Source: Crossaster papposus (taxonomy: Eukaryota > Echinodermata > Asteroidea > Velatida > Solasteridae). Taken from it: a stretch of DNA of 64,000 nucleotides. The stretch's first letter is position 1; each line of letters starts with the position of its first letter. Shown piece after piece: positions 11,401-26,400 of this stretch. The position numbers and the translations under genes were made by a program. The notes below the pieces were generated by a model, which saw only the letters and a program-made list of their open reading frames with translations, had not been told where the DNA came from and made no database searches. The stretch spans positions 673,001 to 737,000 of the forward strand of contig JBAIAA010000661.1 of assembly GCA_037893245.1 (NCBI GenBank). The letters are read 5' to 3'.

Positions 11401-14400
11401 TTCAATACAATGTATTGTAACGGAACTGGGTAGGGCCTATATGCCGACTCGTATGCACGTCTAGTTAATCTAAAAATATATTGCTCATGTAGGATCACGC
11501 TCTCATACTGCGTGATACATGGCGCAGAGGCCAATCATCAACGCACGGCTGCATGATCAGCGTTAAGCAACCAATTACCGGTTCACGTAGCTTCTGCCTG
11601 GTAACTGCATAGATAATTAGCGCGTTGTGACCAATCGCCGTAGCGCATTTTCGCGATTTCTGTAGTCTTTTGCGCCGTTTCTAGTCAGTTCGGTGGATGG
11701 CGTCAATACTAGAAGAAGTACCTGAAGTACCCAAAGAATTACTGTGGGCACAATTGCGACAGTTGAGGTTGACTCGGTAGTGGTGCCGGGTGAGAGTCGT
11801 TGGTGTGAGGTTTAAGGAGGCTTGCCAAGTTACCTGCATGATATAATACGACCGTAGTAAGATCAACCTCGCTGAGGAATATCATGAGAAGGTGAAGGCA
11901 TGCCTGATAGAATTTCAGGATGTATTTTCTTCTAAAGCACCACATCAGTACGGGCGATGCGAGGCCTAACAAGGAGAGGCTTCGGCGCAATCCCTTGTGT
12001 AATCAGGAGGAGATATAGAGGCAGGTTGGAGATTTGAAGAAGCGAGGGTTTATCGAGCCATCCTATAGTCCCTGGGCTGCAAATGTTGTGTTAGTCCGGA
12101 AGAAGGACCTAAGCGATTTTGTGTCGACTATCGGGGTCTGAATAAGGTAACAATCAAAGATGCTTACCCTGTCCCTCGTATCGACGAGACACTAGATGCG
12201 TTGGTGGGTGCACAGTGGTTTTCCACTCTCGATTTAGCGTCCGGTTATTAGCAGGTCGACCTCGATGAGGATGCCAACCAGAAGTTAACCTTTGTAGTGC
12301 GGAACGGTTTATACAGCTGGCGCTGCATGCCCTTTGGTCTGTGCAACGCCTCTGCGACATTTGAAAGGTTGATGAAGAGGGTGATGACAGGTCTTCAGTG
12401 GGACATCCTGCTGATATACCTGGACGATGTCATTGTGTTTGGCAAGACTGTAAAAGAGGAGATTGAACGACTGCAAGTTGTCTTCTCCAGGTTGAGACGA
12501 GCTGGTTTGAAGTTGAAGCCTGGTAAGTGCTTCTTGTTTCAGATATCAGTGGGCTATTTGGGACATTATTGTGTCGCCTGAAGGTGTGGCTACCGACCTT
12601 GAGAAGGTTCGGGCCGTGGCCAATTGGCCAACACCTAAGTGTGTTTAGGAAGTTTGAAGCTTTTTAGGCCTCGCTTCCTATTACCGGATGTTTTTCAGGG
12701 GATTTGCAGAGGTTGCTTCATTGTTGCATGCGCTGACTGAAAAGTCGCGTGAGTTCAAGTGGACAGATGCCTTCCAACAGGCATTTGTTGAGTTAAAGTT
12801 GAGTTAAAGTGGGGATGGGATTGGGGCAGTTTTGTCTCAGATCCATGATGGGGAAGAGAAGGTTCTCGCCTTTGCGAGCTGTAAACTCAGCAAGGCAGAG
12901 AGGAACTACTGTGTTACCCGGAGAGAACTTCTGGCGGAGTTGTCTACCTCAGGAAGTTTAGACAGTTCCTGTATGGTCAGAAGGTGCGACTCTGAACCGA
13001 ACAAGCTGCTCTTAGGTCAATGCTTAATTTTAAGGACCCCGAGGATCAGCTTGCCAGGTGGCTGGAAGTGATCAGCGAGTACGATTTGACAATTCAACAC
13101 AGACCTGGGCGGAAGCATGGAAATGCTGATGGGTTGTTCCGGAAGGCCTGCGAACAGTGTGGTCGTGCTGACGCTGATGAAGCGTCAGAGACCGTTGAGG
13201 CTTCGAATAAGGCCAAGGTGACAACGATCAGTGAGGTTGACGATGGTCGCCATGTGGTTTACTCTGACAGGCCGATCCTAGAGGCGAGGGTGAGGGGCAT
13301 CTTTGCTCAACCACACTTGCCTAAGGATGCAGTCAGAGAGGGTCAACTTGATGACAGAAGTATTGGTTGGATGATTAGGTCCTCTTGGAATCAGTGGAAG
13401 GTGCAGGACGGTGTCCTAGAAATTAGGAGTCCGGCGATGGGAAGTCCGTGAGGTTGCGACTGGTACTTCCTGAGAAATTTAGAGAGGTCGTACTTCAGGA
13501 GCTGCATGGTGGCCGGACGAGTGGCCAGACGAGTGGGCATTTAGGGGTCAATAAGACTTTGGTCAAGGTCAAGTTGCGATACTATTGGCTCGGAATGACC
13601 GCGGATGTGAGGTCATTTATCAGACTAGATGTTGCGAGCTGTGTGGGAATAGGACATCTCCTGCGAAGTAAAGAGTTTCCCCGCTCAAACAGTATTTGGT
13701 GGTCGAGCTCATGGAGAAAGTGGCGGTGGATTTGCTGGGGCCACTCCCTCGGTGTGACACTCTAGGAAACCTGCAAGGAGGTATCCTGAGAGGAAGCATA
13801 GGCTTCCCGTCAGATATAGGGATTAGGTTAGCCATCACCAAGGAACACTTATTTGGACGGCAAGCTGGTGCAGGAAGAAGCGCCAGTTTTGACTGCCAGT
13901 TTTGTCGGAGTTAATCCGTCACATCCTACACCACATTAACATATCCATACCACTTTATAAGATTTAGCTTTGCTGAATCTAAAAATAATTTACACCTCTA
14001 TATACAAATTTCTGTCATATATCTTAAATGTAGTATTGGCGGCCATTTTGAAATTTGGCAGCCATCTTGGAAATGGGTGACCTGAGCAAAATGTCATGGC
14101 CAGCATCTAGTTCAGTGACCCCAGAAACCCCTGAATTGACACCTCATTTGTTCATTTCCGATTTTCACATTCAGATATACGTAATTTCCTTTTTTTTGGC
14201 GGCCATTTTGAAATTTGGCCGCCATCTTAGAAATGGGTGACCCAAACAACATGCCATGACAAGCATCGGTTTCAGTGACCCCGGAAACACCTGAATTGAC
14301 ACCTCATTTGTTCATTTCCAATTTTCACACTCAGAAATACGTAATTTCCTTTTTTTTTGGCGGCCATTTTGAAATTTGGCCGCCATCTTGGAAATGGGTT

Positions 14401-17400
14401 ACCCGAGCTACATGCCATGACCAGCATCTGTTTCACTGACCCCGGAAACACCTGAATTGACACCTCATTTGTTCATCTCCGAGTTTTAAAGCCAGATATA
14501 TGACATTTCCTTTGTTTCTGGCGGCCATCTTGGATTTTGGCCGCCATCTTGGAAAATCGGAACCGATCAAGTGGGTTCCACGGATAAAAACAATAGATAG
14601 GTCGAAAAGAAACTCCATGCCAAATTTGGTACTTTTGTCCGGCCGGTAACGTTAAATTTGCTAAGCCACCTGACTAGAAGCAGAATCAGTGTCAAAAAGA
14701 TCGGACGTGTTTTTACAACTCGGATGCTTTCCTAATTCGGATGAATTCGTAATTCGGATGCTTTTTGTAAACCCGGATGCTTTTTTAATTCGGATGAATT
14801 CGTAATTCGGATGCTTTTTGTAAACTCGGATGATTTTTTAATTCGGATGAATTCGTAATTCGGAAGCTTTTTGTAAACTCGGATGCTTTTTTAATTCGGA
14901 TGAATTCGTAATTCGGATGCTTTTTGTAAACTCGGATGCTTTTTTAATTCGGATGTTTCTTTTTAATTTGGATGCTTTTTTAATTCGGATGCTTTTTGTA
15001 AACTCGGACGCTTTTCTTATTCGGATGAATTCGTAATTCGAATGCTTTTTGTAAACTCGGATGAGTTAATTCGGATGCTTTTCTAGTTTGAATGCTTTTT
15101 GTAAACTCGGATGCTTTTTGCAAACCGAACATCTTCGCAAAACGGATGCTTTAACAATCCGGCACTAGGGTGGCCCTGAAAGGACATTACACATCGCAGA
15201 TTTTGCGATTTCGCGCATTCTGCGCGAATTTGAACGATGACAAACATGTTATCGTATATATCTAAGCATATATCTGAGATGTGGACGATTTCATTGTAGA
15301 TTTCTGCATAGATTTATGTGATGGCGAATATTTTCTGCGCAGATTTTTGAAGAGGCCCCTTTTTTATATTAGATTTCAAGTTCTGCGAAGATTTCTTAGT
15401 ACGCTAGATTTGTGCGATGTCGCACGGATGGGCATGCACCTGCATGTGTTCTAAAACGGACAGGCAAACGTCTTGGTTCAACTTTCAAACGTCGTGGTTC
15501 AACTTGTAAAACGTCGTACTTCAACTTTTAAAACGTCGTGGTTCAAAATTCAAAACGTCGTACTTCAACTTTCAAAACGTCGTGCGCTTTGACCTGGCTC
15601 AAGGTAGCCGCGTATTCGGCCGGATCTTTCCGCGCGGATTCAGTCCGCATTCACCAAAAGGCGACAAATATTTAATACATGCTGCAAAAGGTGATGCATT
15701 TTCTAAAAAGGTTTATGTCAATTTATTTAAAGAATTTCTCGAAATAAACCGTAAATATAACAATACTTTTTCAAACCCTTTCAAATCATACAGCATATTA
15801 GCCACACTTTTTTTTTTAACCTTTTCTGTAATTTTGATGACAAATTACAGTTAAATTAGCTGCCTAATGAACTAAGTAATCCTACTTCGAGTTATTTTTA
15901 TAGATTTGGAAATGAGAATGAGAAATAATTCGCGCGGTGACTTAGTATTATAATGTAGTACCTTTCAATCTTTCATCGTTCAAATTCGCGCAGAATGTGC
16001 GAAATCGCAGAATCTGCGATGTGTAATGTCCTTTCAGGGCCACCCTAGTGCCGGATTGTGAAAGCATCCGTTTTGCGAATATGTTCGGTTTGCAAAAAGC
16101 ATCCGAGTTTACAAAAAGCATTCAAACTTGAAACGCATCCGAATTGAAAAAGCATCCGAGTTTACAAAAAGCATCCGAATTAAAAAAGCATCCGAGTTTA
16201 CAAAAAGCATCCGAGTTTACAAAAAGCATTCGAATTACGAATTCATCCGAATTAAAAAAGCATCCGAGTTTACAAAAAGCATCCGAATTACGAATTCATC
16301 CGAATTACGAAAGCATCCGAGTTGTAAAAACACGTCCGATCTTTTTGACACTGATTCTGCTTCATACAATGCACGTGTGAGTGCAGTCATTCGCATTTTT
16401 GTATCACTGTGGAGACATGGCTTTGTTCTCGTGTACAAAATGGTTAGAAAGTCGAGCATGTTTTTCAAAATGCTCCCATTTTAACCATAATTTTTTTCCT
16501 GGGTTGAAATTTCGACCCAATATACTCTATATTATACCCTAACCCAAACACTAACCCTAACCCACATCCTAATCCTAGTTTTTGAGTAATTTAAGTAAAA
16601 TCCAAAAATCTAATTCGTGAAATTCCCAATGGAGACCTATTCATCTATAGAAATTTACCCTCCGGAGACGTTTTGTCTCCATTGTACACATTGTGTTCAT
16701 GTCTCCAGAGGGTACGGTATTTCGCACCACTGTTGTGTAAATGTACTGCTGTACATCTGTACACTCATGCTGTACACTCATGTATTCAATATTTTAACTC
16801 GCCAGCCGGACGACCTAGGGAAGTGTTTTAAGTCGTCCGAGTCGTCCGTTTTGGGTCGCATTTGGCGACCAGGCGACCGCTAAAGGGAAACCCGATAATC
16901 GCATCAAAGAATGTGTTCTACAACTCCCCAATTATGTCAGACGTAACAAGGACACGACAAAATGGACCCCTTATTTATTGGACAGAGTTTACCCAACAAC
17001 AAACACGAACCTCTGATTATTTGTATTTGGAACACAGGGAACCTGCGCTTAGTCGGAGGACGGAGGGAGACAGAGGGAAGAGTGGAGCTTCACGTTGGGG
17101 GAGATGAGTGGGTTCTGTTATCATTCCCACGATCGGGGATGACTTTTATGCACGCCGACAGCGCCTGTCAGTACCTTGGGTACCCATTCGCAGTTGGACC
17201 GACCCAAATGCCAGCGATTAACAACCACCAGAGGGTATTGTGTTCATTCTCTCACTGTCCACATTATGGCGACCCAAGTGGCTTCTTTGAATGCTTTGAT
17301 GAGCTAACTCTGAAGTTCTGCCCAGATAAGACTACCACCTTGATTGGAGCAGTTTGCGCAACAGGTGCGACATAATTAGTTAGAAATTGGATGCATTATT

Positions 17401-20400
17401 TGCATTGTTTATCTTGGTGTTTTTTTCAATAGGAGGTGTTATTTTTGTCATAACTACACAATATTCTAGTAAAAAAAATCCAAAGACAAACAAAAAATGC
17501 TTTACATTTACATTCCTGCCCAAAGCAACAATGAGCTGTTTTAAACTTGATGAAAATGATAGGACAGTTCATGGTCAGAGATCAGTAGCACGTACAGATA
17601 TGACCCGAGGGAAATCTAACCGGTTGAAAGCATGTGATACGTACACGATGTTTTTCAATTCGTGATATTAAACTGACCTATGCACCAACACCTTCAACTA
17701 GCCCACCTCCTCATTCGATGCAAAGTCTACAACGGCGGCGCATGTCAGCCAAAGCTCATCTCACCACCGCAGGATCATCACGTATTAAGATTTCGACCTA
17801 AAAAAAAATATCACCAATTATTAAACATCTTAGATTTCCCTCGGCCATATCTGAATACGCTGCTCATTCCTACCCGAAGCAACTATTATCTGTTTTAAAC
17901 TTGATGAATTGTGGTTATCTGCGTTCAGGATGTAAAATATCGATTTGTGTTCATAATCAATGCACCTACAAATTTGCTCACACTGCTGCAGCGCACAGGT
18001 CTCCATATTTATAATTGTTTATTTCTCATTTTCCATCCAAAGAAAACGACGTACTTCCCTCTGACGCTAGCTTCGAGTATCGTCTACTAGGCCAAACCAC
18101 CAACGGATCTCAGCACATGCATAAGGGCATAATAGAGGCCAGGTACAATGGATCATCTTGGGCAACAGTTTGTCTGCAAGTTATCAACGATTTCCGGGCA
18201 AACATTGTTGCTCGCCAAGTATGCCAAAGTCTCGGGTATCCCTGGACTTTCTTTTCAAAGATGATCCCATACTCCGAGTCTCCTGGCTACGTCAGCACCG
18301 GGGAGGAGCTGGTCATGAGAGAGCTTGTCATGGGCCAGCGATGGGTACGAGGACAGAACGCTTGCCAGCGCCATGAATATAAACTTCTTTACGTCGAATG
18401 TGAAACAGGTATACAGACTACGAATTTACGAAAACAATATTAGCTTGCTCAAACTCTCTCGTCAGGAAAATCAGCGATAGTGGAAAGGCTAAAACAAACT
18501 GTTTGTATGTGAGTGAAATATTATTTCCCCTAAAAACAACATAGCGAGAAAACTAAAGGCTTCTTTATTATTATAATAACACACGTCTCCATCTTAATGG
18601 GAAACTATATTAGTCAATCCAATTGCTTCCCTAATTGGCTCTAAATCAAGTAAATCATGTGTTTGTGTTAGCTTTCATATCCTTAGACCTACATAAACAA
18701 ACAGAAAAAGACCTCTGAGAAGTAAACTATGTAAATATGCTTTTAGATGGCTAAAATCGTTAGGATTAGTTCTCGTATTTTTTTTCTTTTCAATGTTTAA
18801 ACCATTTTGATTGTTTTCACTTGATTAAGGTGTTACGATGTATGGGCTGACGGTGTTCCCCTGTGCCGAACAAACGTGCCTTGGACGTTGTGGACGTCCT
18901 GCTACGAATGAATTGTGTGGCTGTGATGCGGTCTGTTCGCAGTGTACCGACTGCTGCTATGACTACACGGATCGATGTTTTCTCCAAGAAGACCCAGACA
19001 ATCGCACATCACTGCCATTAGGCTCATTCATTTGTAGGCTCGTCGATAGGGATCGGGTGTTGATAGTGGAAGGATGTAGCCCAGGTTGGAATGACACCCA
19101 TGTGGTTCAACAGTGTGCCAATAATTCCTACCCGGGTCCGATACAATACCAAGAGGGAGTGTTGCTTAATAATCTACATTGTGCCGAATGTAACGGCTTA
19201 GCAAGCTCAGAATTAATGCAAGACCTTAGTAATTATAGCATTAAAGAGTACGACGTAGGGCTCGAAGTATGTACTTTGGAAGATGTGGATCCAGAGATAG
19301 CTCTTGGATGTCAGGCATACTCAGCAATTATCGACCCACCTGGTTGGTTGAAATTCAAGAATCCCCACTGTGCATACTGCAATGGAGCGAATATCTCTAA
19401 CCTGGATTACTGTCCATTCCACCGCTCGGATGTTTTTCCAGCCCATGTTGAGATACTGCTAGGCAGGGTACCTGAACCATGGGCTCCTAAATCATCCACG
19501 AGTCTCCAGTTGCAGGACGAAATCAAGTGCTATGACAAGCACATCAAACTGCACGTACTGCCAACGTACAGAGGGGATTCTTCAGTACTGACGGAGGCTG
19601 TGGAATGTTTTTTAAACACACTTGGCTGGCAGAACATTCAGCTGACATGGCCATTCTATTCTTCATTTATCGACCATCAACAGCAAGCCCTTGCTGCAGA
19701 AATGACAGAGCTGGTCACGGAATTTGCATCAAATATCACAGATTTTGAGGAAATCTTGGACATGACAGTTTTGCCTCCCCACGAGGAAGGTAGCTCAAGG
19801 GATTGGGTAGTCAGATGCGGAGTCGAGCAAGTTGATTTTGTGGAGATTTGTGGTACAGCTGCAAATGAGACAATAAATGGAACCTTCAATGAACTCCCGT
19901 GTGAACATTCCGTTTTTACTACTCGGGCATCAGACACCAGAGTGTTCAGTATGGGTGGCGTCCAGGTCATTTATGTCGGTGAAGGAGTACTTGTTGAAGC
20001 CAAGTCAGTTTCCTTCTTTCGTAGCTACAACTACCAAATAGCAGTCTCCAATGGCTCAGCAAAAGACACCAGGGTATCTGTATGCGGACATATGTTTGAG
20101 AACAAGGAGTGCCGCCTACCCCATGCTGGAGAAACAAAGACGGTGAAAGTGGAAGACGGTAAACCAGGGCTGGAGTATAAAGGGAGGAAGTTTTTGCAAG
20201 ACCGTGTAACGCATCTGCCCGATGGTTGGGTTCTCATCTGCTCAAGTATCTTCTCTGATCCAAAAGAACCATACATTTCATTCTCAGACCCGCTTACTCT
20301 AGTGAATTTTATCGGTTACCTCTTATCTCTGGTAGCTCTCTTGGTAACTTTCACCAATTACTGTGTGTTCCCAGTTCTGAGAAACGTGCCTGGTGGAGCC

Positions 20401-23400
20401 ATCATGAGTCTGACAGCAGCCCTGTTCTTGGCTCAGCTTCTGACCCTTACAGTATTGGACAAGGCGGAGAACCAAACAGTGTGCATCAGTATGGCCGTCT
20501 TGGTGCACTTCCTATGGCTAGCTACCTTCGCTTGGATGAACGTACTAGCCTTTGATCTCATGAGGACCTTCACATCTAGACACGTTGCTCGTCCTAACAA
20601 GCGAGTCTTCTTCACTTACTGCTTGTATGGATGGGGTCTACCGCTTCTGGCTGTCACGACGTGCCTCGTTATCCACTTCGTCGGCGGTCAGCGTGTCGGG
20701 TTTCGGTATGGTGGAGTTGATTCCTGCTGGGTGATTGGCAAATACGCAGTGCTCGGTGCGTTTATAGCTCCGATGGTATGCAGCCTGATTGCTAACGCAA
20801 TGCTGTTTATTTTGACAGTGCGTAGCGTGCACGCATCGCTTGCTGCAGCGGCGATGGTTCGACAGGACCAATCCAAATCACAGGAGACGCTCAGAGAGCT
20901 GTGTATTTATTTCAAGGTGGGTGGAAATTGTTTTCCTTTGAAGTTTGCGGTTCATATTTTGTAAACTATTTTGTGATTGATTTTAAAGAAAACCAAGATT
21001 CGAGGGGTGATTGATACGTGGCCTGACCGAGGTAGGAGTCACTTAAAACACCAAACATTCATTTTTCAACATAGTCCCATAGTCTGTGTATATGCTGTGT
21101 CGTCTTAAGCTCCCAATAAGTGGTCCACATCATCAATGACCTCACCATCTGAGGCAAAATGGCGACCATCGAGCTGCTTCAACCTCGGGGAGAGGTATAC
21201 TAATCAGAGGGTGCAAATTTAGGAGAATAGGGTTCGACCAGTGCGAATACATGTTCTGGATGGGAGCCGTGACCACTATATAGACGTGTGGGCCGAATGT
21301 GAATCGAGGAGCTCCCATGTTAGCTTCCAACGCTAAACCCAAAATATTTGTTCCCCCCCCCCCCCCCCCCCCGAGTCTGCCCCGGTGATAGTGCGACCAT
21401 TTTCAAAACTTGTAAAATTCAGTGAAAACAAACACATCTGCTACCCTTAGGCCACAACATTGTATAAATGTACCTAAGTTAAAATGTTACTGTTCACCTC
21501 AATGTTGCTTTCGTATAACTCAGCATCCACGATGCATGCACGTGTCTGTGTCGTAGTTTGTGTTGGCATCTAAAGCTATGGTCACAAATCAGAGCAGCGA
21601 CCGACCGATCAGTAGCCTGCTCGGTCGCTGCTGGAATTTAGGCATCGTCCAGCGATTTTTGGAGAAGTCGAGCAGGCTGTAGAGCCCCAGCGATGCCTGG
21701 GCGGTGACCTGTCGATTTCCCGTCGGTCGCCGGTCGATTTTAGGTCAAAACTGGGCGAAATCGCGGAGCTTTTTCGCGTGGTGTCCCGGCAGTGACCGAC
21801 CGGTGACCCTCCGATTGCCGGGCGGTCTCCCACCAGCCACCGGCTGATTTTAAAGAAATTGCCCGGCGGCCGGCCGGTAATCGACGGGGCATCGACGGTA
21901 ATTGTCAGCCATTATCGGCTAGACGTCGCGGTGAATGGAGCTGGCGCTGCTGGACGCCGACCGATTTTGAACTCGCCTCCCAGTGACCGATTGATCTCCC
22001 AGCGGCGACCGGGCGGCGACCGCTCGGCAGCCTCTGACCTAGCGGCTTCGATTTTTGACTTAAATCGCTCAGCGGCGAACGCGCGTATTTTGGGCGGCGA
22101 GTGAAAAGTGAGCAGGCGCCGCCCAAATTTTAACTCCGCGCTAAAACTTCAGCGGCGACCGAGCGATGCCCTAAAAACGAGCGGTGCCTGGGCAGAATTG
22201 GTTAAAAACTCGCCGCTCGGCCGCCGCGGCCGTACTTTTGGGTAATGTGACCATAGCTTTAGCCACGTATGTGCAGCATTCTCGAGGTCCGTGGTTTTTG
22301 TTGGCTGTATCCCGTATTCGTGCTCTGGTACCACATAACGACCGAGGGGCGAGACACAAAAGAGCACAAAGGGAACAAAAGCCCCTCGGTCGGCGGTATG
22401 AATGGCAACATTCGGTCCTAGATCGATGGTGCAAGCGCAAAGCAATGGGGTTTGGGTATAACATAGGAATAAAGGAAAACACAATATCGATCCTCGATCG
22501 TTATGTGGTTCACGACTGCGTGCACTGTGTCAGATTCTATAAAAACCACATGGGTTTAGTCTGTATCAGCCTCTGAAGCGATCGTCTGGCTTTGGAGAAA
22601 TTAGCTGGGCCAGAATCTGCAATGGAGCTGAGCGAAAAATACTGTCTGTATACTGTACTCTGTAGACGTTGAAGTCGTCCTGGCATGTTGTCCAATTCAC
22701 AACAGTACAGCGGGCGCGTGGTGAACTGTATTGTGTGTTGACACGACGATACGCTACTGTTGCTACGCACGCACGTGGTGAACACAAAAGATGGCGTCGC
22801 TGGTCGAAATCCTCAAGAAAACACGGTTTTCCAAAACAGTTAGAATGTCACTTTCTTGAGGCGACTTAGTTGTCGTAATATACACAAACTGATTACTGGT
22901 CCACTGCGCGATTCTTACTAGCAAATTGTGTGTGAACAAGGTATGATAAACTCATAAAATTCGATAACTCGGCAGAGGAAAATAACAGTGAAGTTAACTC
23001 TGATTCATAGGTCAGGCGAGAGTGTGAGCGCAAAAAACGCACACTTTTACACGAGAAAAAGACCCCAGACAGGAATATGAATTCGAATTCTGATTGGTTA
23101 AGCCATTGGACGCGAATACAAATTCATGAAACAGTGTTCAAAACTGATTTGACAGGGCAACATTTCTGGGGTGATTTAGAACAAACACGTTGCTAATATT
23201 ACATATTGTATGATTAAATATCGGATTTAGTTTAAGAAAAAGGCTAATAAATGTGCATAGTTGCTACATCAACCCCCCTTTAGACCTGAAGTCGTATAAA
23301 CCTCTGAGGGGCGAGAAAAATACAGGTTTACATATTTTAGATACATTTAGTTAAAAAAAATAGAAAAAAACTGTAAATTCGTAGAAAATGTAACATTATA

Positions 23401-26400
23401 TAGAATACTATCGCTGTGCTGGCAAATGGTATGAAATACCTATGGTATCGAGTCATAATTAATTTGTGAAAACACTTCACATGACTAAACACATTGGAAT
23501 AATTACTTGAGAATTGTTTTTGGAAATAACCATTGCAATCAAACGAGAGATTAAACATGAGAGATGACTGCAAGATATGACAAAATATTTAACATTTCTC
23601 CTGCACTAACTAAAACTTGTGATGGAGGGTACGAAATTTGAAAAAGTAAGTTATAACTTGATGCACCATTTAGTTATCACGCTCTCAAAAGGTTCTAGTG
23701 ATTAACATTTCACAAAGAATAACCCGAAAGTTAATGATGATAACAATTAAACCTGTAATTTGGACAGTGCTTCTATACTTACAGTTGCATCATAAACATT
23801 ATACAAGGATGGACATGTATTGAAATTGCTCAGTGACACAAACGTCAATATAGATACCAATCATGCATTTAACCACAGCTATTAAACCCTGTACGTGTAC
23901 TTGTAGAACCATAATCAAGTACTGGATTAGAGATATGTGGCAATTGAACAATAAACAAATTTCCAAAAGATAATGTGGCAAATGCAACATGCATTAAAAT
24001 TGTGAATATGCAAGTAATGGGTAGTGGCACTGCATTGGACAAAATGAATTTAAGACAACATTAAATTTGCATGACTTGCACGTAGCGTTTGGGCCAATGC
24101 ACGTGTCTTCCTGAACGAGTGACTCGTAGTTGCTCAGGAGGACTGCTCACAGATGGCGAGTCGGCAGACAGCGTGGATGTCGCAGAGGGTGGCACTGGGG
24201 CTGCAGCAGGGGTAGCAGAAGGAATACTGGCAGGTGGTGCAACGTTTACATCTGCTACTGGTCCTGATGAGGGTGAGGAGGTGGCTCAGCATACGCCATT
24301 TTGAGGCGATCCACACTAATGTTCTCCTTCCTTCCTTTGATGGAAAGCGTGGAAATTTATCCGTCTTCTTCAAAACTCGGATGGGGCCAGTATATAGTTG
24401 TTGTAAGGGCTTCCGCACCGAGTCAACTCTCACGAAGACAAATGCGGCCTTTAGGCATCTGTGCCTTGACCAGCTGAGCTCTGGTATGAGATGGAGAGAT
24501 GTTACGCATGTGTTGGCACAACCTGTCAATGTATCTGCCAGGGTCCAGGGTTGTGGACCACTGATCGGGGGTCACAAACTGTCCAGGTAAACGTAGAGTA
24601 GTTCCGAAAAACAGTTCTGCTGGCGAGCAGTTCAAATCAGATTTGACTGTAGATCTGTTGCCAAGAAGGGTCAAAGGGAGGAACTCTGTCCATCGTAGAG
24701 GGTCTTCGTGTGCCTTTAAGGCAGCTTTAAGAGGCCGGTGGAAACGTTCCACAAGCCCGTTGGAGGCTGGATGGTACGATGTAGTGCGAAGTCTCGAGGT
24801 GCCTAGCAACTTAATGAGTTCTGCAAACAGGTGAGACTCGAACTGTCCACCACAATAAGTAGTAATCGTAGCAGGAGAACCAAAAACGGAAATTCACCGC
24901 TCCTTGAAGGCTTTCGCGACTGTTTCCGCTGTAATGTCTGAAATTGGGATGGCATCTGGCCATCCTGTGAATCTATCCACACACGTGAAGAGGTAAGTAT
25001 AACCATTGGAGGTGGGTAAAGGTCCAACCAAGTCGATATGTACATGCTCAAATCGCGCATCTGGAGTACTAAGGGTGCCAAGTGGGGCTTTAATGTGTCG
25101 GTGAACTTTAGACTTCTGACATTGAACACAGGACTGTGCCCACTTGCGGATGTCCTTCTTGACTCCAGGCCAGACAAATCGAGAAGTGACGGTCAGCTGA
25201 GTTGCGCGAATCCCTGGGTGGGAAAGACTATATGTAGGACATTGAATACTGTACGCCTGTGTCTCTTGGGCACAAACGGTCGAGGGGTGACTGACGGTTG
25301 ATGTGTCGCAGATGATACTACCCCTAGTGGTTATCAGTGGAAGCGTCTAGAGGACAAGACTAGTAGTAGGGTTTTGCAATTCTGTCTGCAACTCGGTGTC
25401 ATCTGTCTCGGCTGACAGTCGTTCAAAATCAACCACTGTCAGTGTAGAGAGCTGCAACCTCAGGACAAGATAATTTGTCAGCAACGACGTTGTCCTTGTC
25501 TTTAACATGCCTTAGATCCGTGGTATACTGCGAGTTCAGGTCCAAGTGTCTGATTTCCCGTGGATTGTGTCGGTCTGGCTTGGCGTTGAAGGCGTGTATC
25601 AAAGGCTTGTGATCTGTAAACACGCAGGACTGTCGCCCTTCCAACATGTGTCGAAAATGCTTAATAGTCAAGTAGACGGCGAGGAGTTCACGACCGAAAG
25701 CACTGTATTTCGTCTCGGCAGAGAGGAGCTTTTGAGAGTAAAATGCTATGGGTTGCCAGTAGTTGTCAGTGGGTCTCACCTGCGACCAAGATGTCGTCTG
25801 TATATGTGTAGACGAACAGAAGGCCTCGGACCACTTGGTCAATAAACCGTTGAAAAGTCTGTGCTGCATCTCGCAACCCAAATGGCATCTTCACAAATTC
25901 GAAAAGCCCAAAAGGAGTGATGATGGCTGTCTTGCACATGTCCTCTGGTTCTACTGGGATCTGGTGATATGCTCGTATCAAGTCAACCTTGCTAAAAAGG
26001 GTCTTGCCTTTCAGATTCGCCGCAAAGTCCTGAAGGTGAGCGATTGGGTAACGATCGGGCAGGGTCACTCGATTGAGAGACCTATAATCGCCACAAGGAC
26101 GCCAGCCTCCAGGTGACTTCTTCGGTACAAGATGCAAGGGAGAGGACCAAGTGCTGTCTGATGCACGTACTATACCCAACTCAAGCATATGATCAAACTT
26201 TTGCTTGGCAATCTTTAAGCGGTCGGGTGCCAGACGGCGAGGACGAGCCTTGGCTGGTGGTCCTTTGGTCAAGATGTGGCGAGTGACATCATGCTTCAAT
26301 GGCGTTTCCTTACACAATGGCTGTGTAATCTCTGGGAAATCCTTGAGGACGATATCATGTACTTGGGAAAGGTGTAGAGAAGACTGGGCTGACAGGCGTC

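Noticed and set aside
16128..16484. 118- and 78-codon frames rich in Lys/Ser/Ile repeats
   Set aside because: They read through the CGGATGC subrepeats of a foldback arm; no domain and the composition follows the repeat.
20200..20290. GPS/GAIN autoproteolysis site before TM1
   Set aside because: The usual pattern of two Trp and four Cys ending in HL-S/T is absent; only scattered cysteines are present.
20031..20871. Minus-strand frames of 60-97 codons over receptor exon 5
   Set aside because: Antisense shadows of the strongly supported 7TM exon.
22184..22576. 130-codon plus frame and overlapping minus frames of 103-111 codons
   Set aside because: All overlap the edge of a GC-rich foldback; open frames are expected from composition and no domain is visible.
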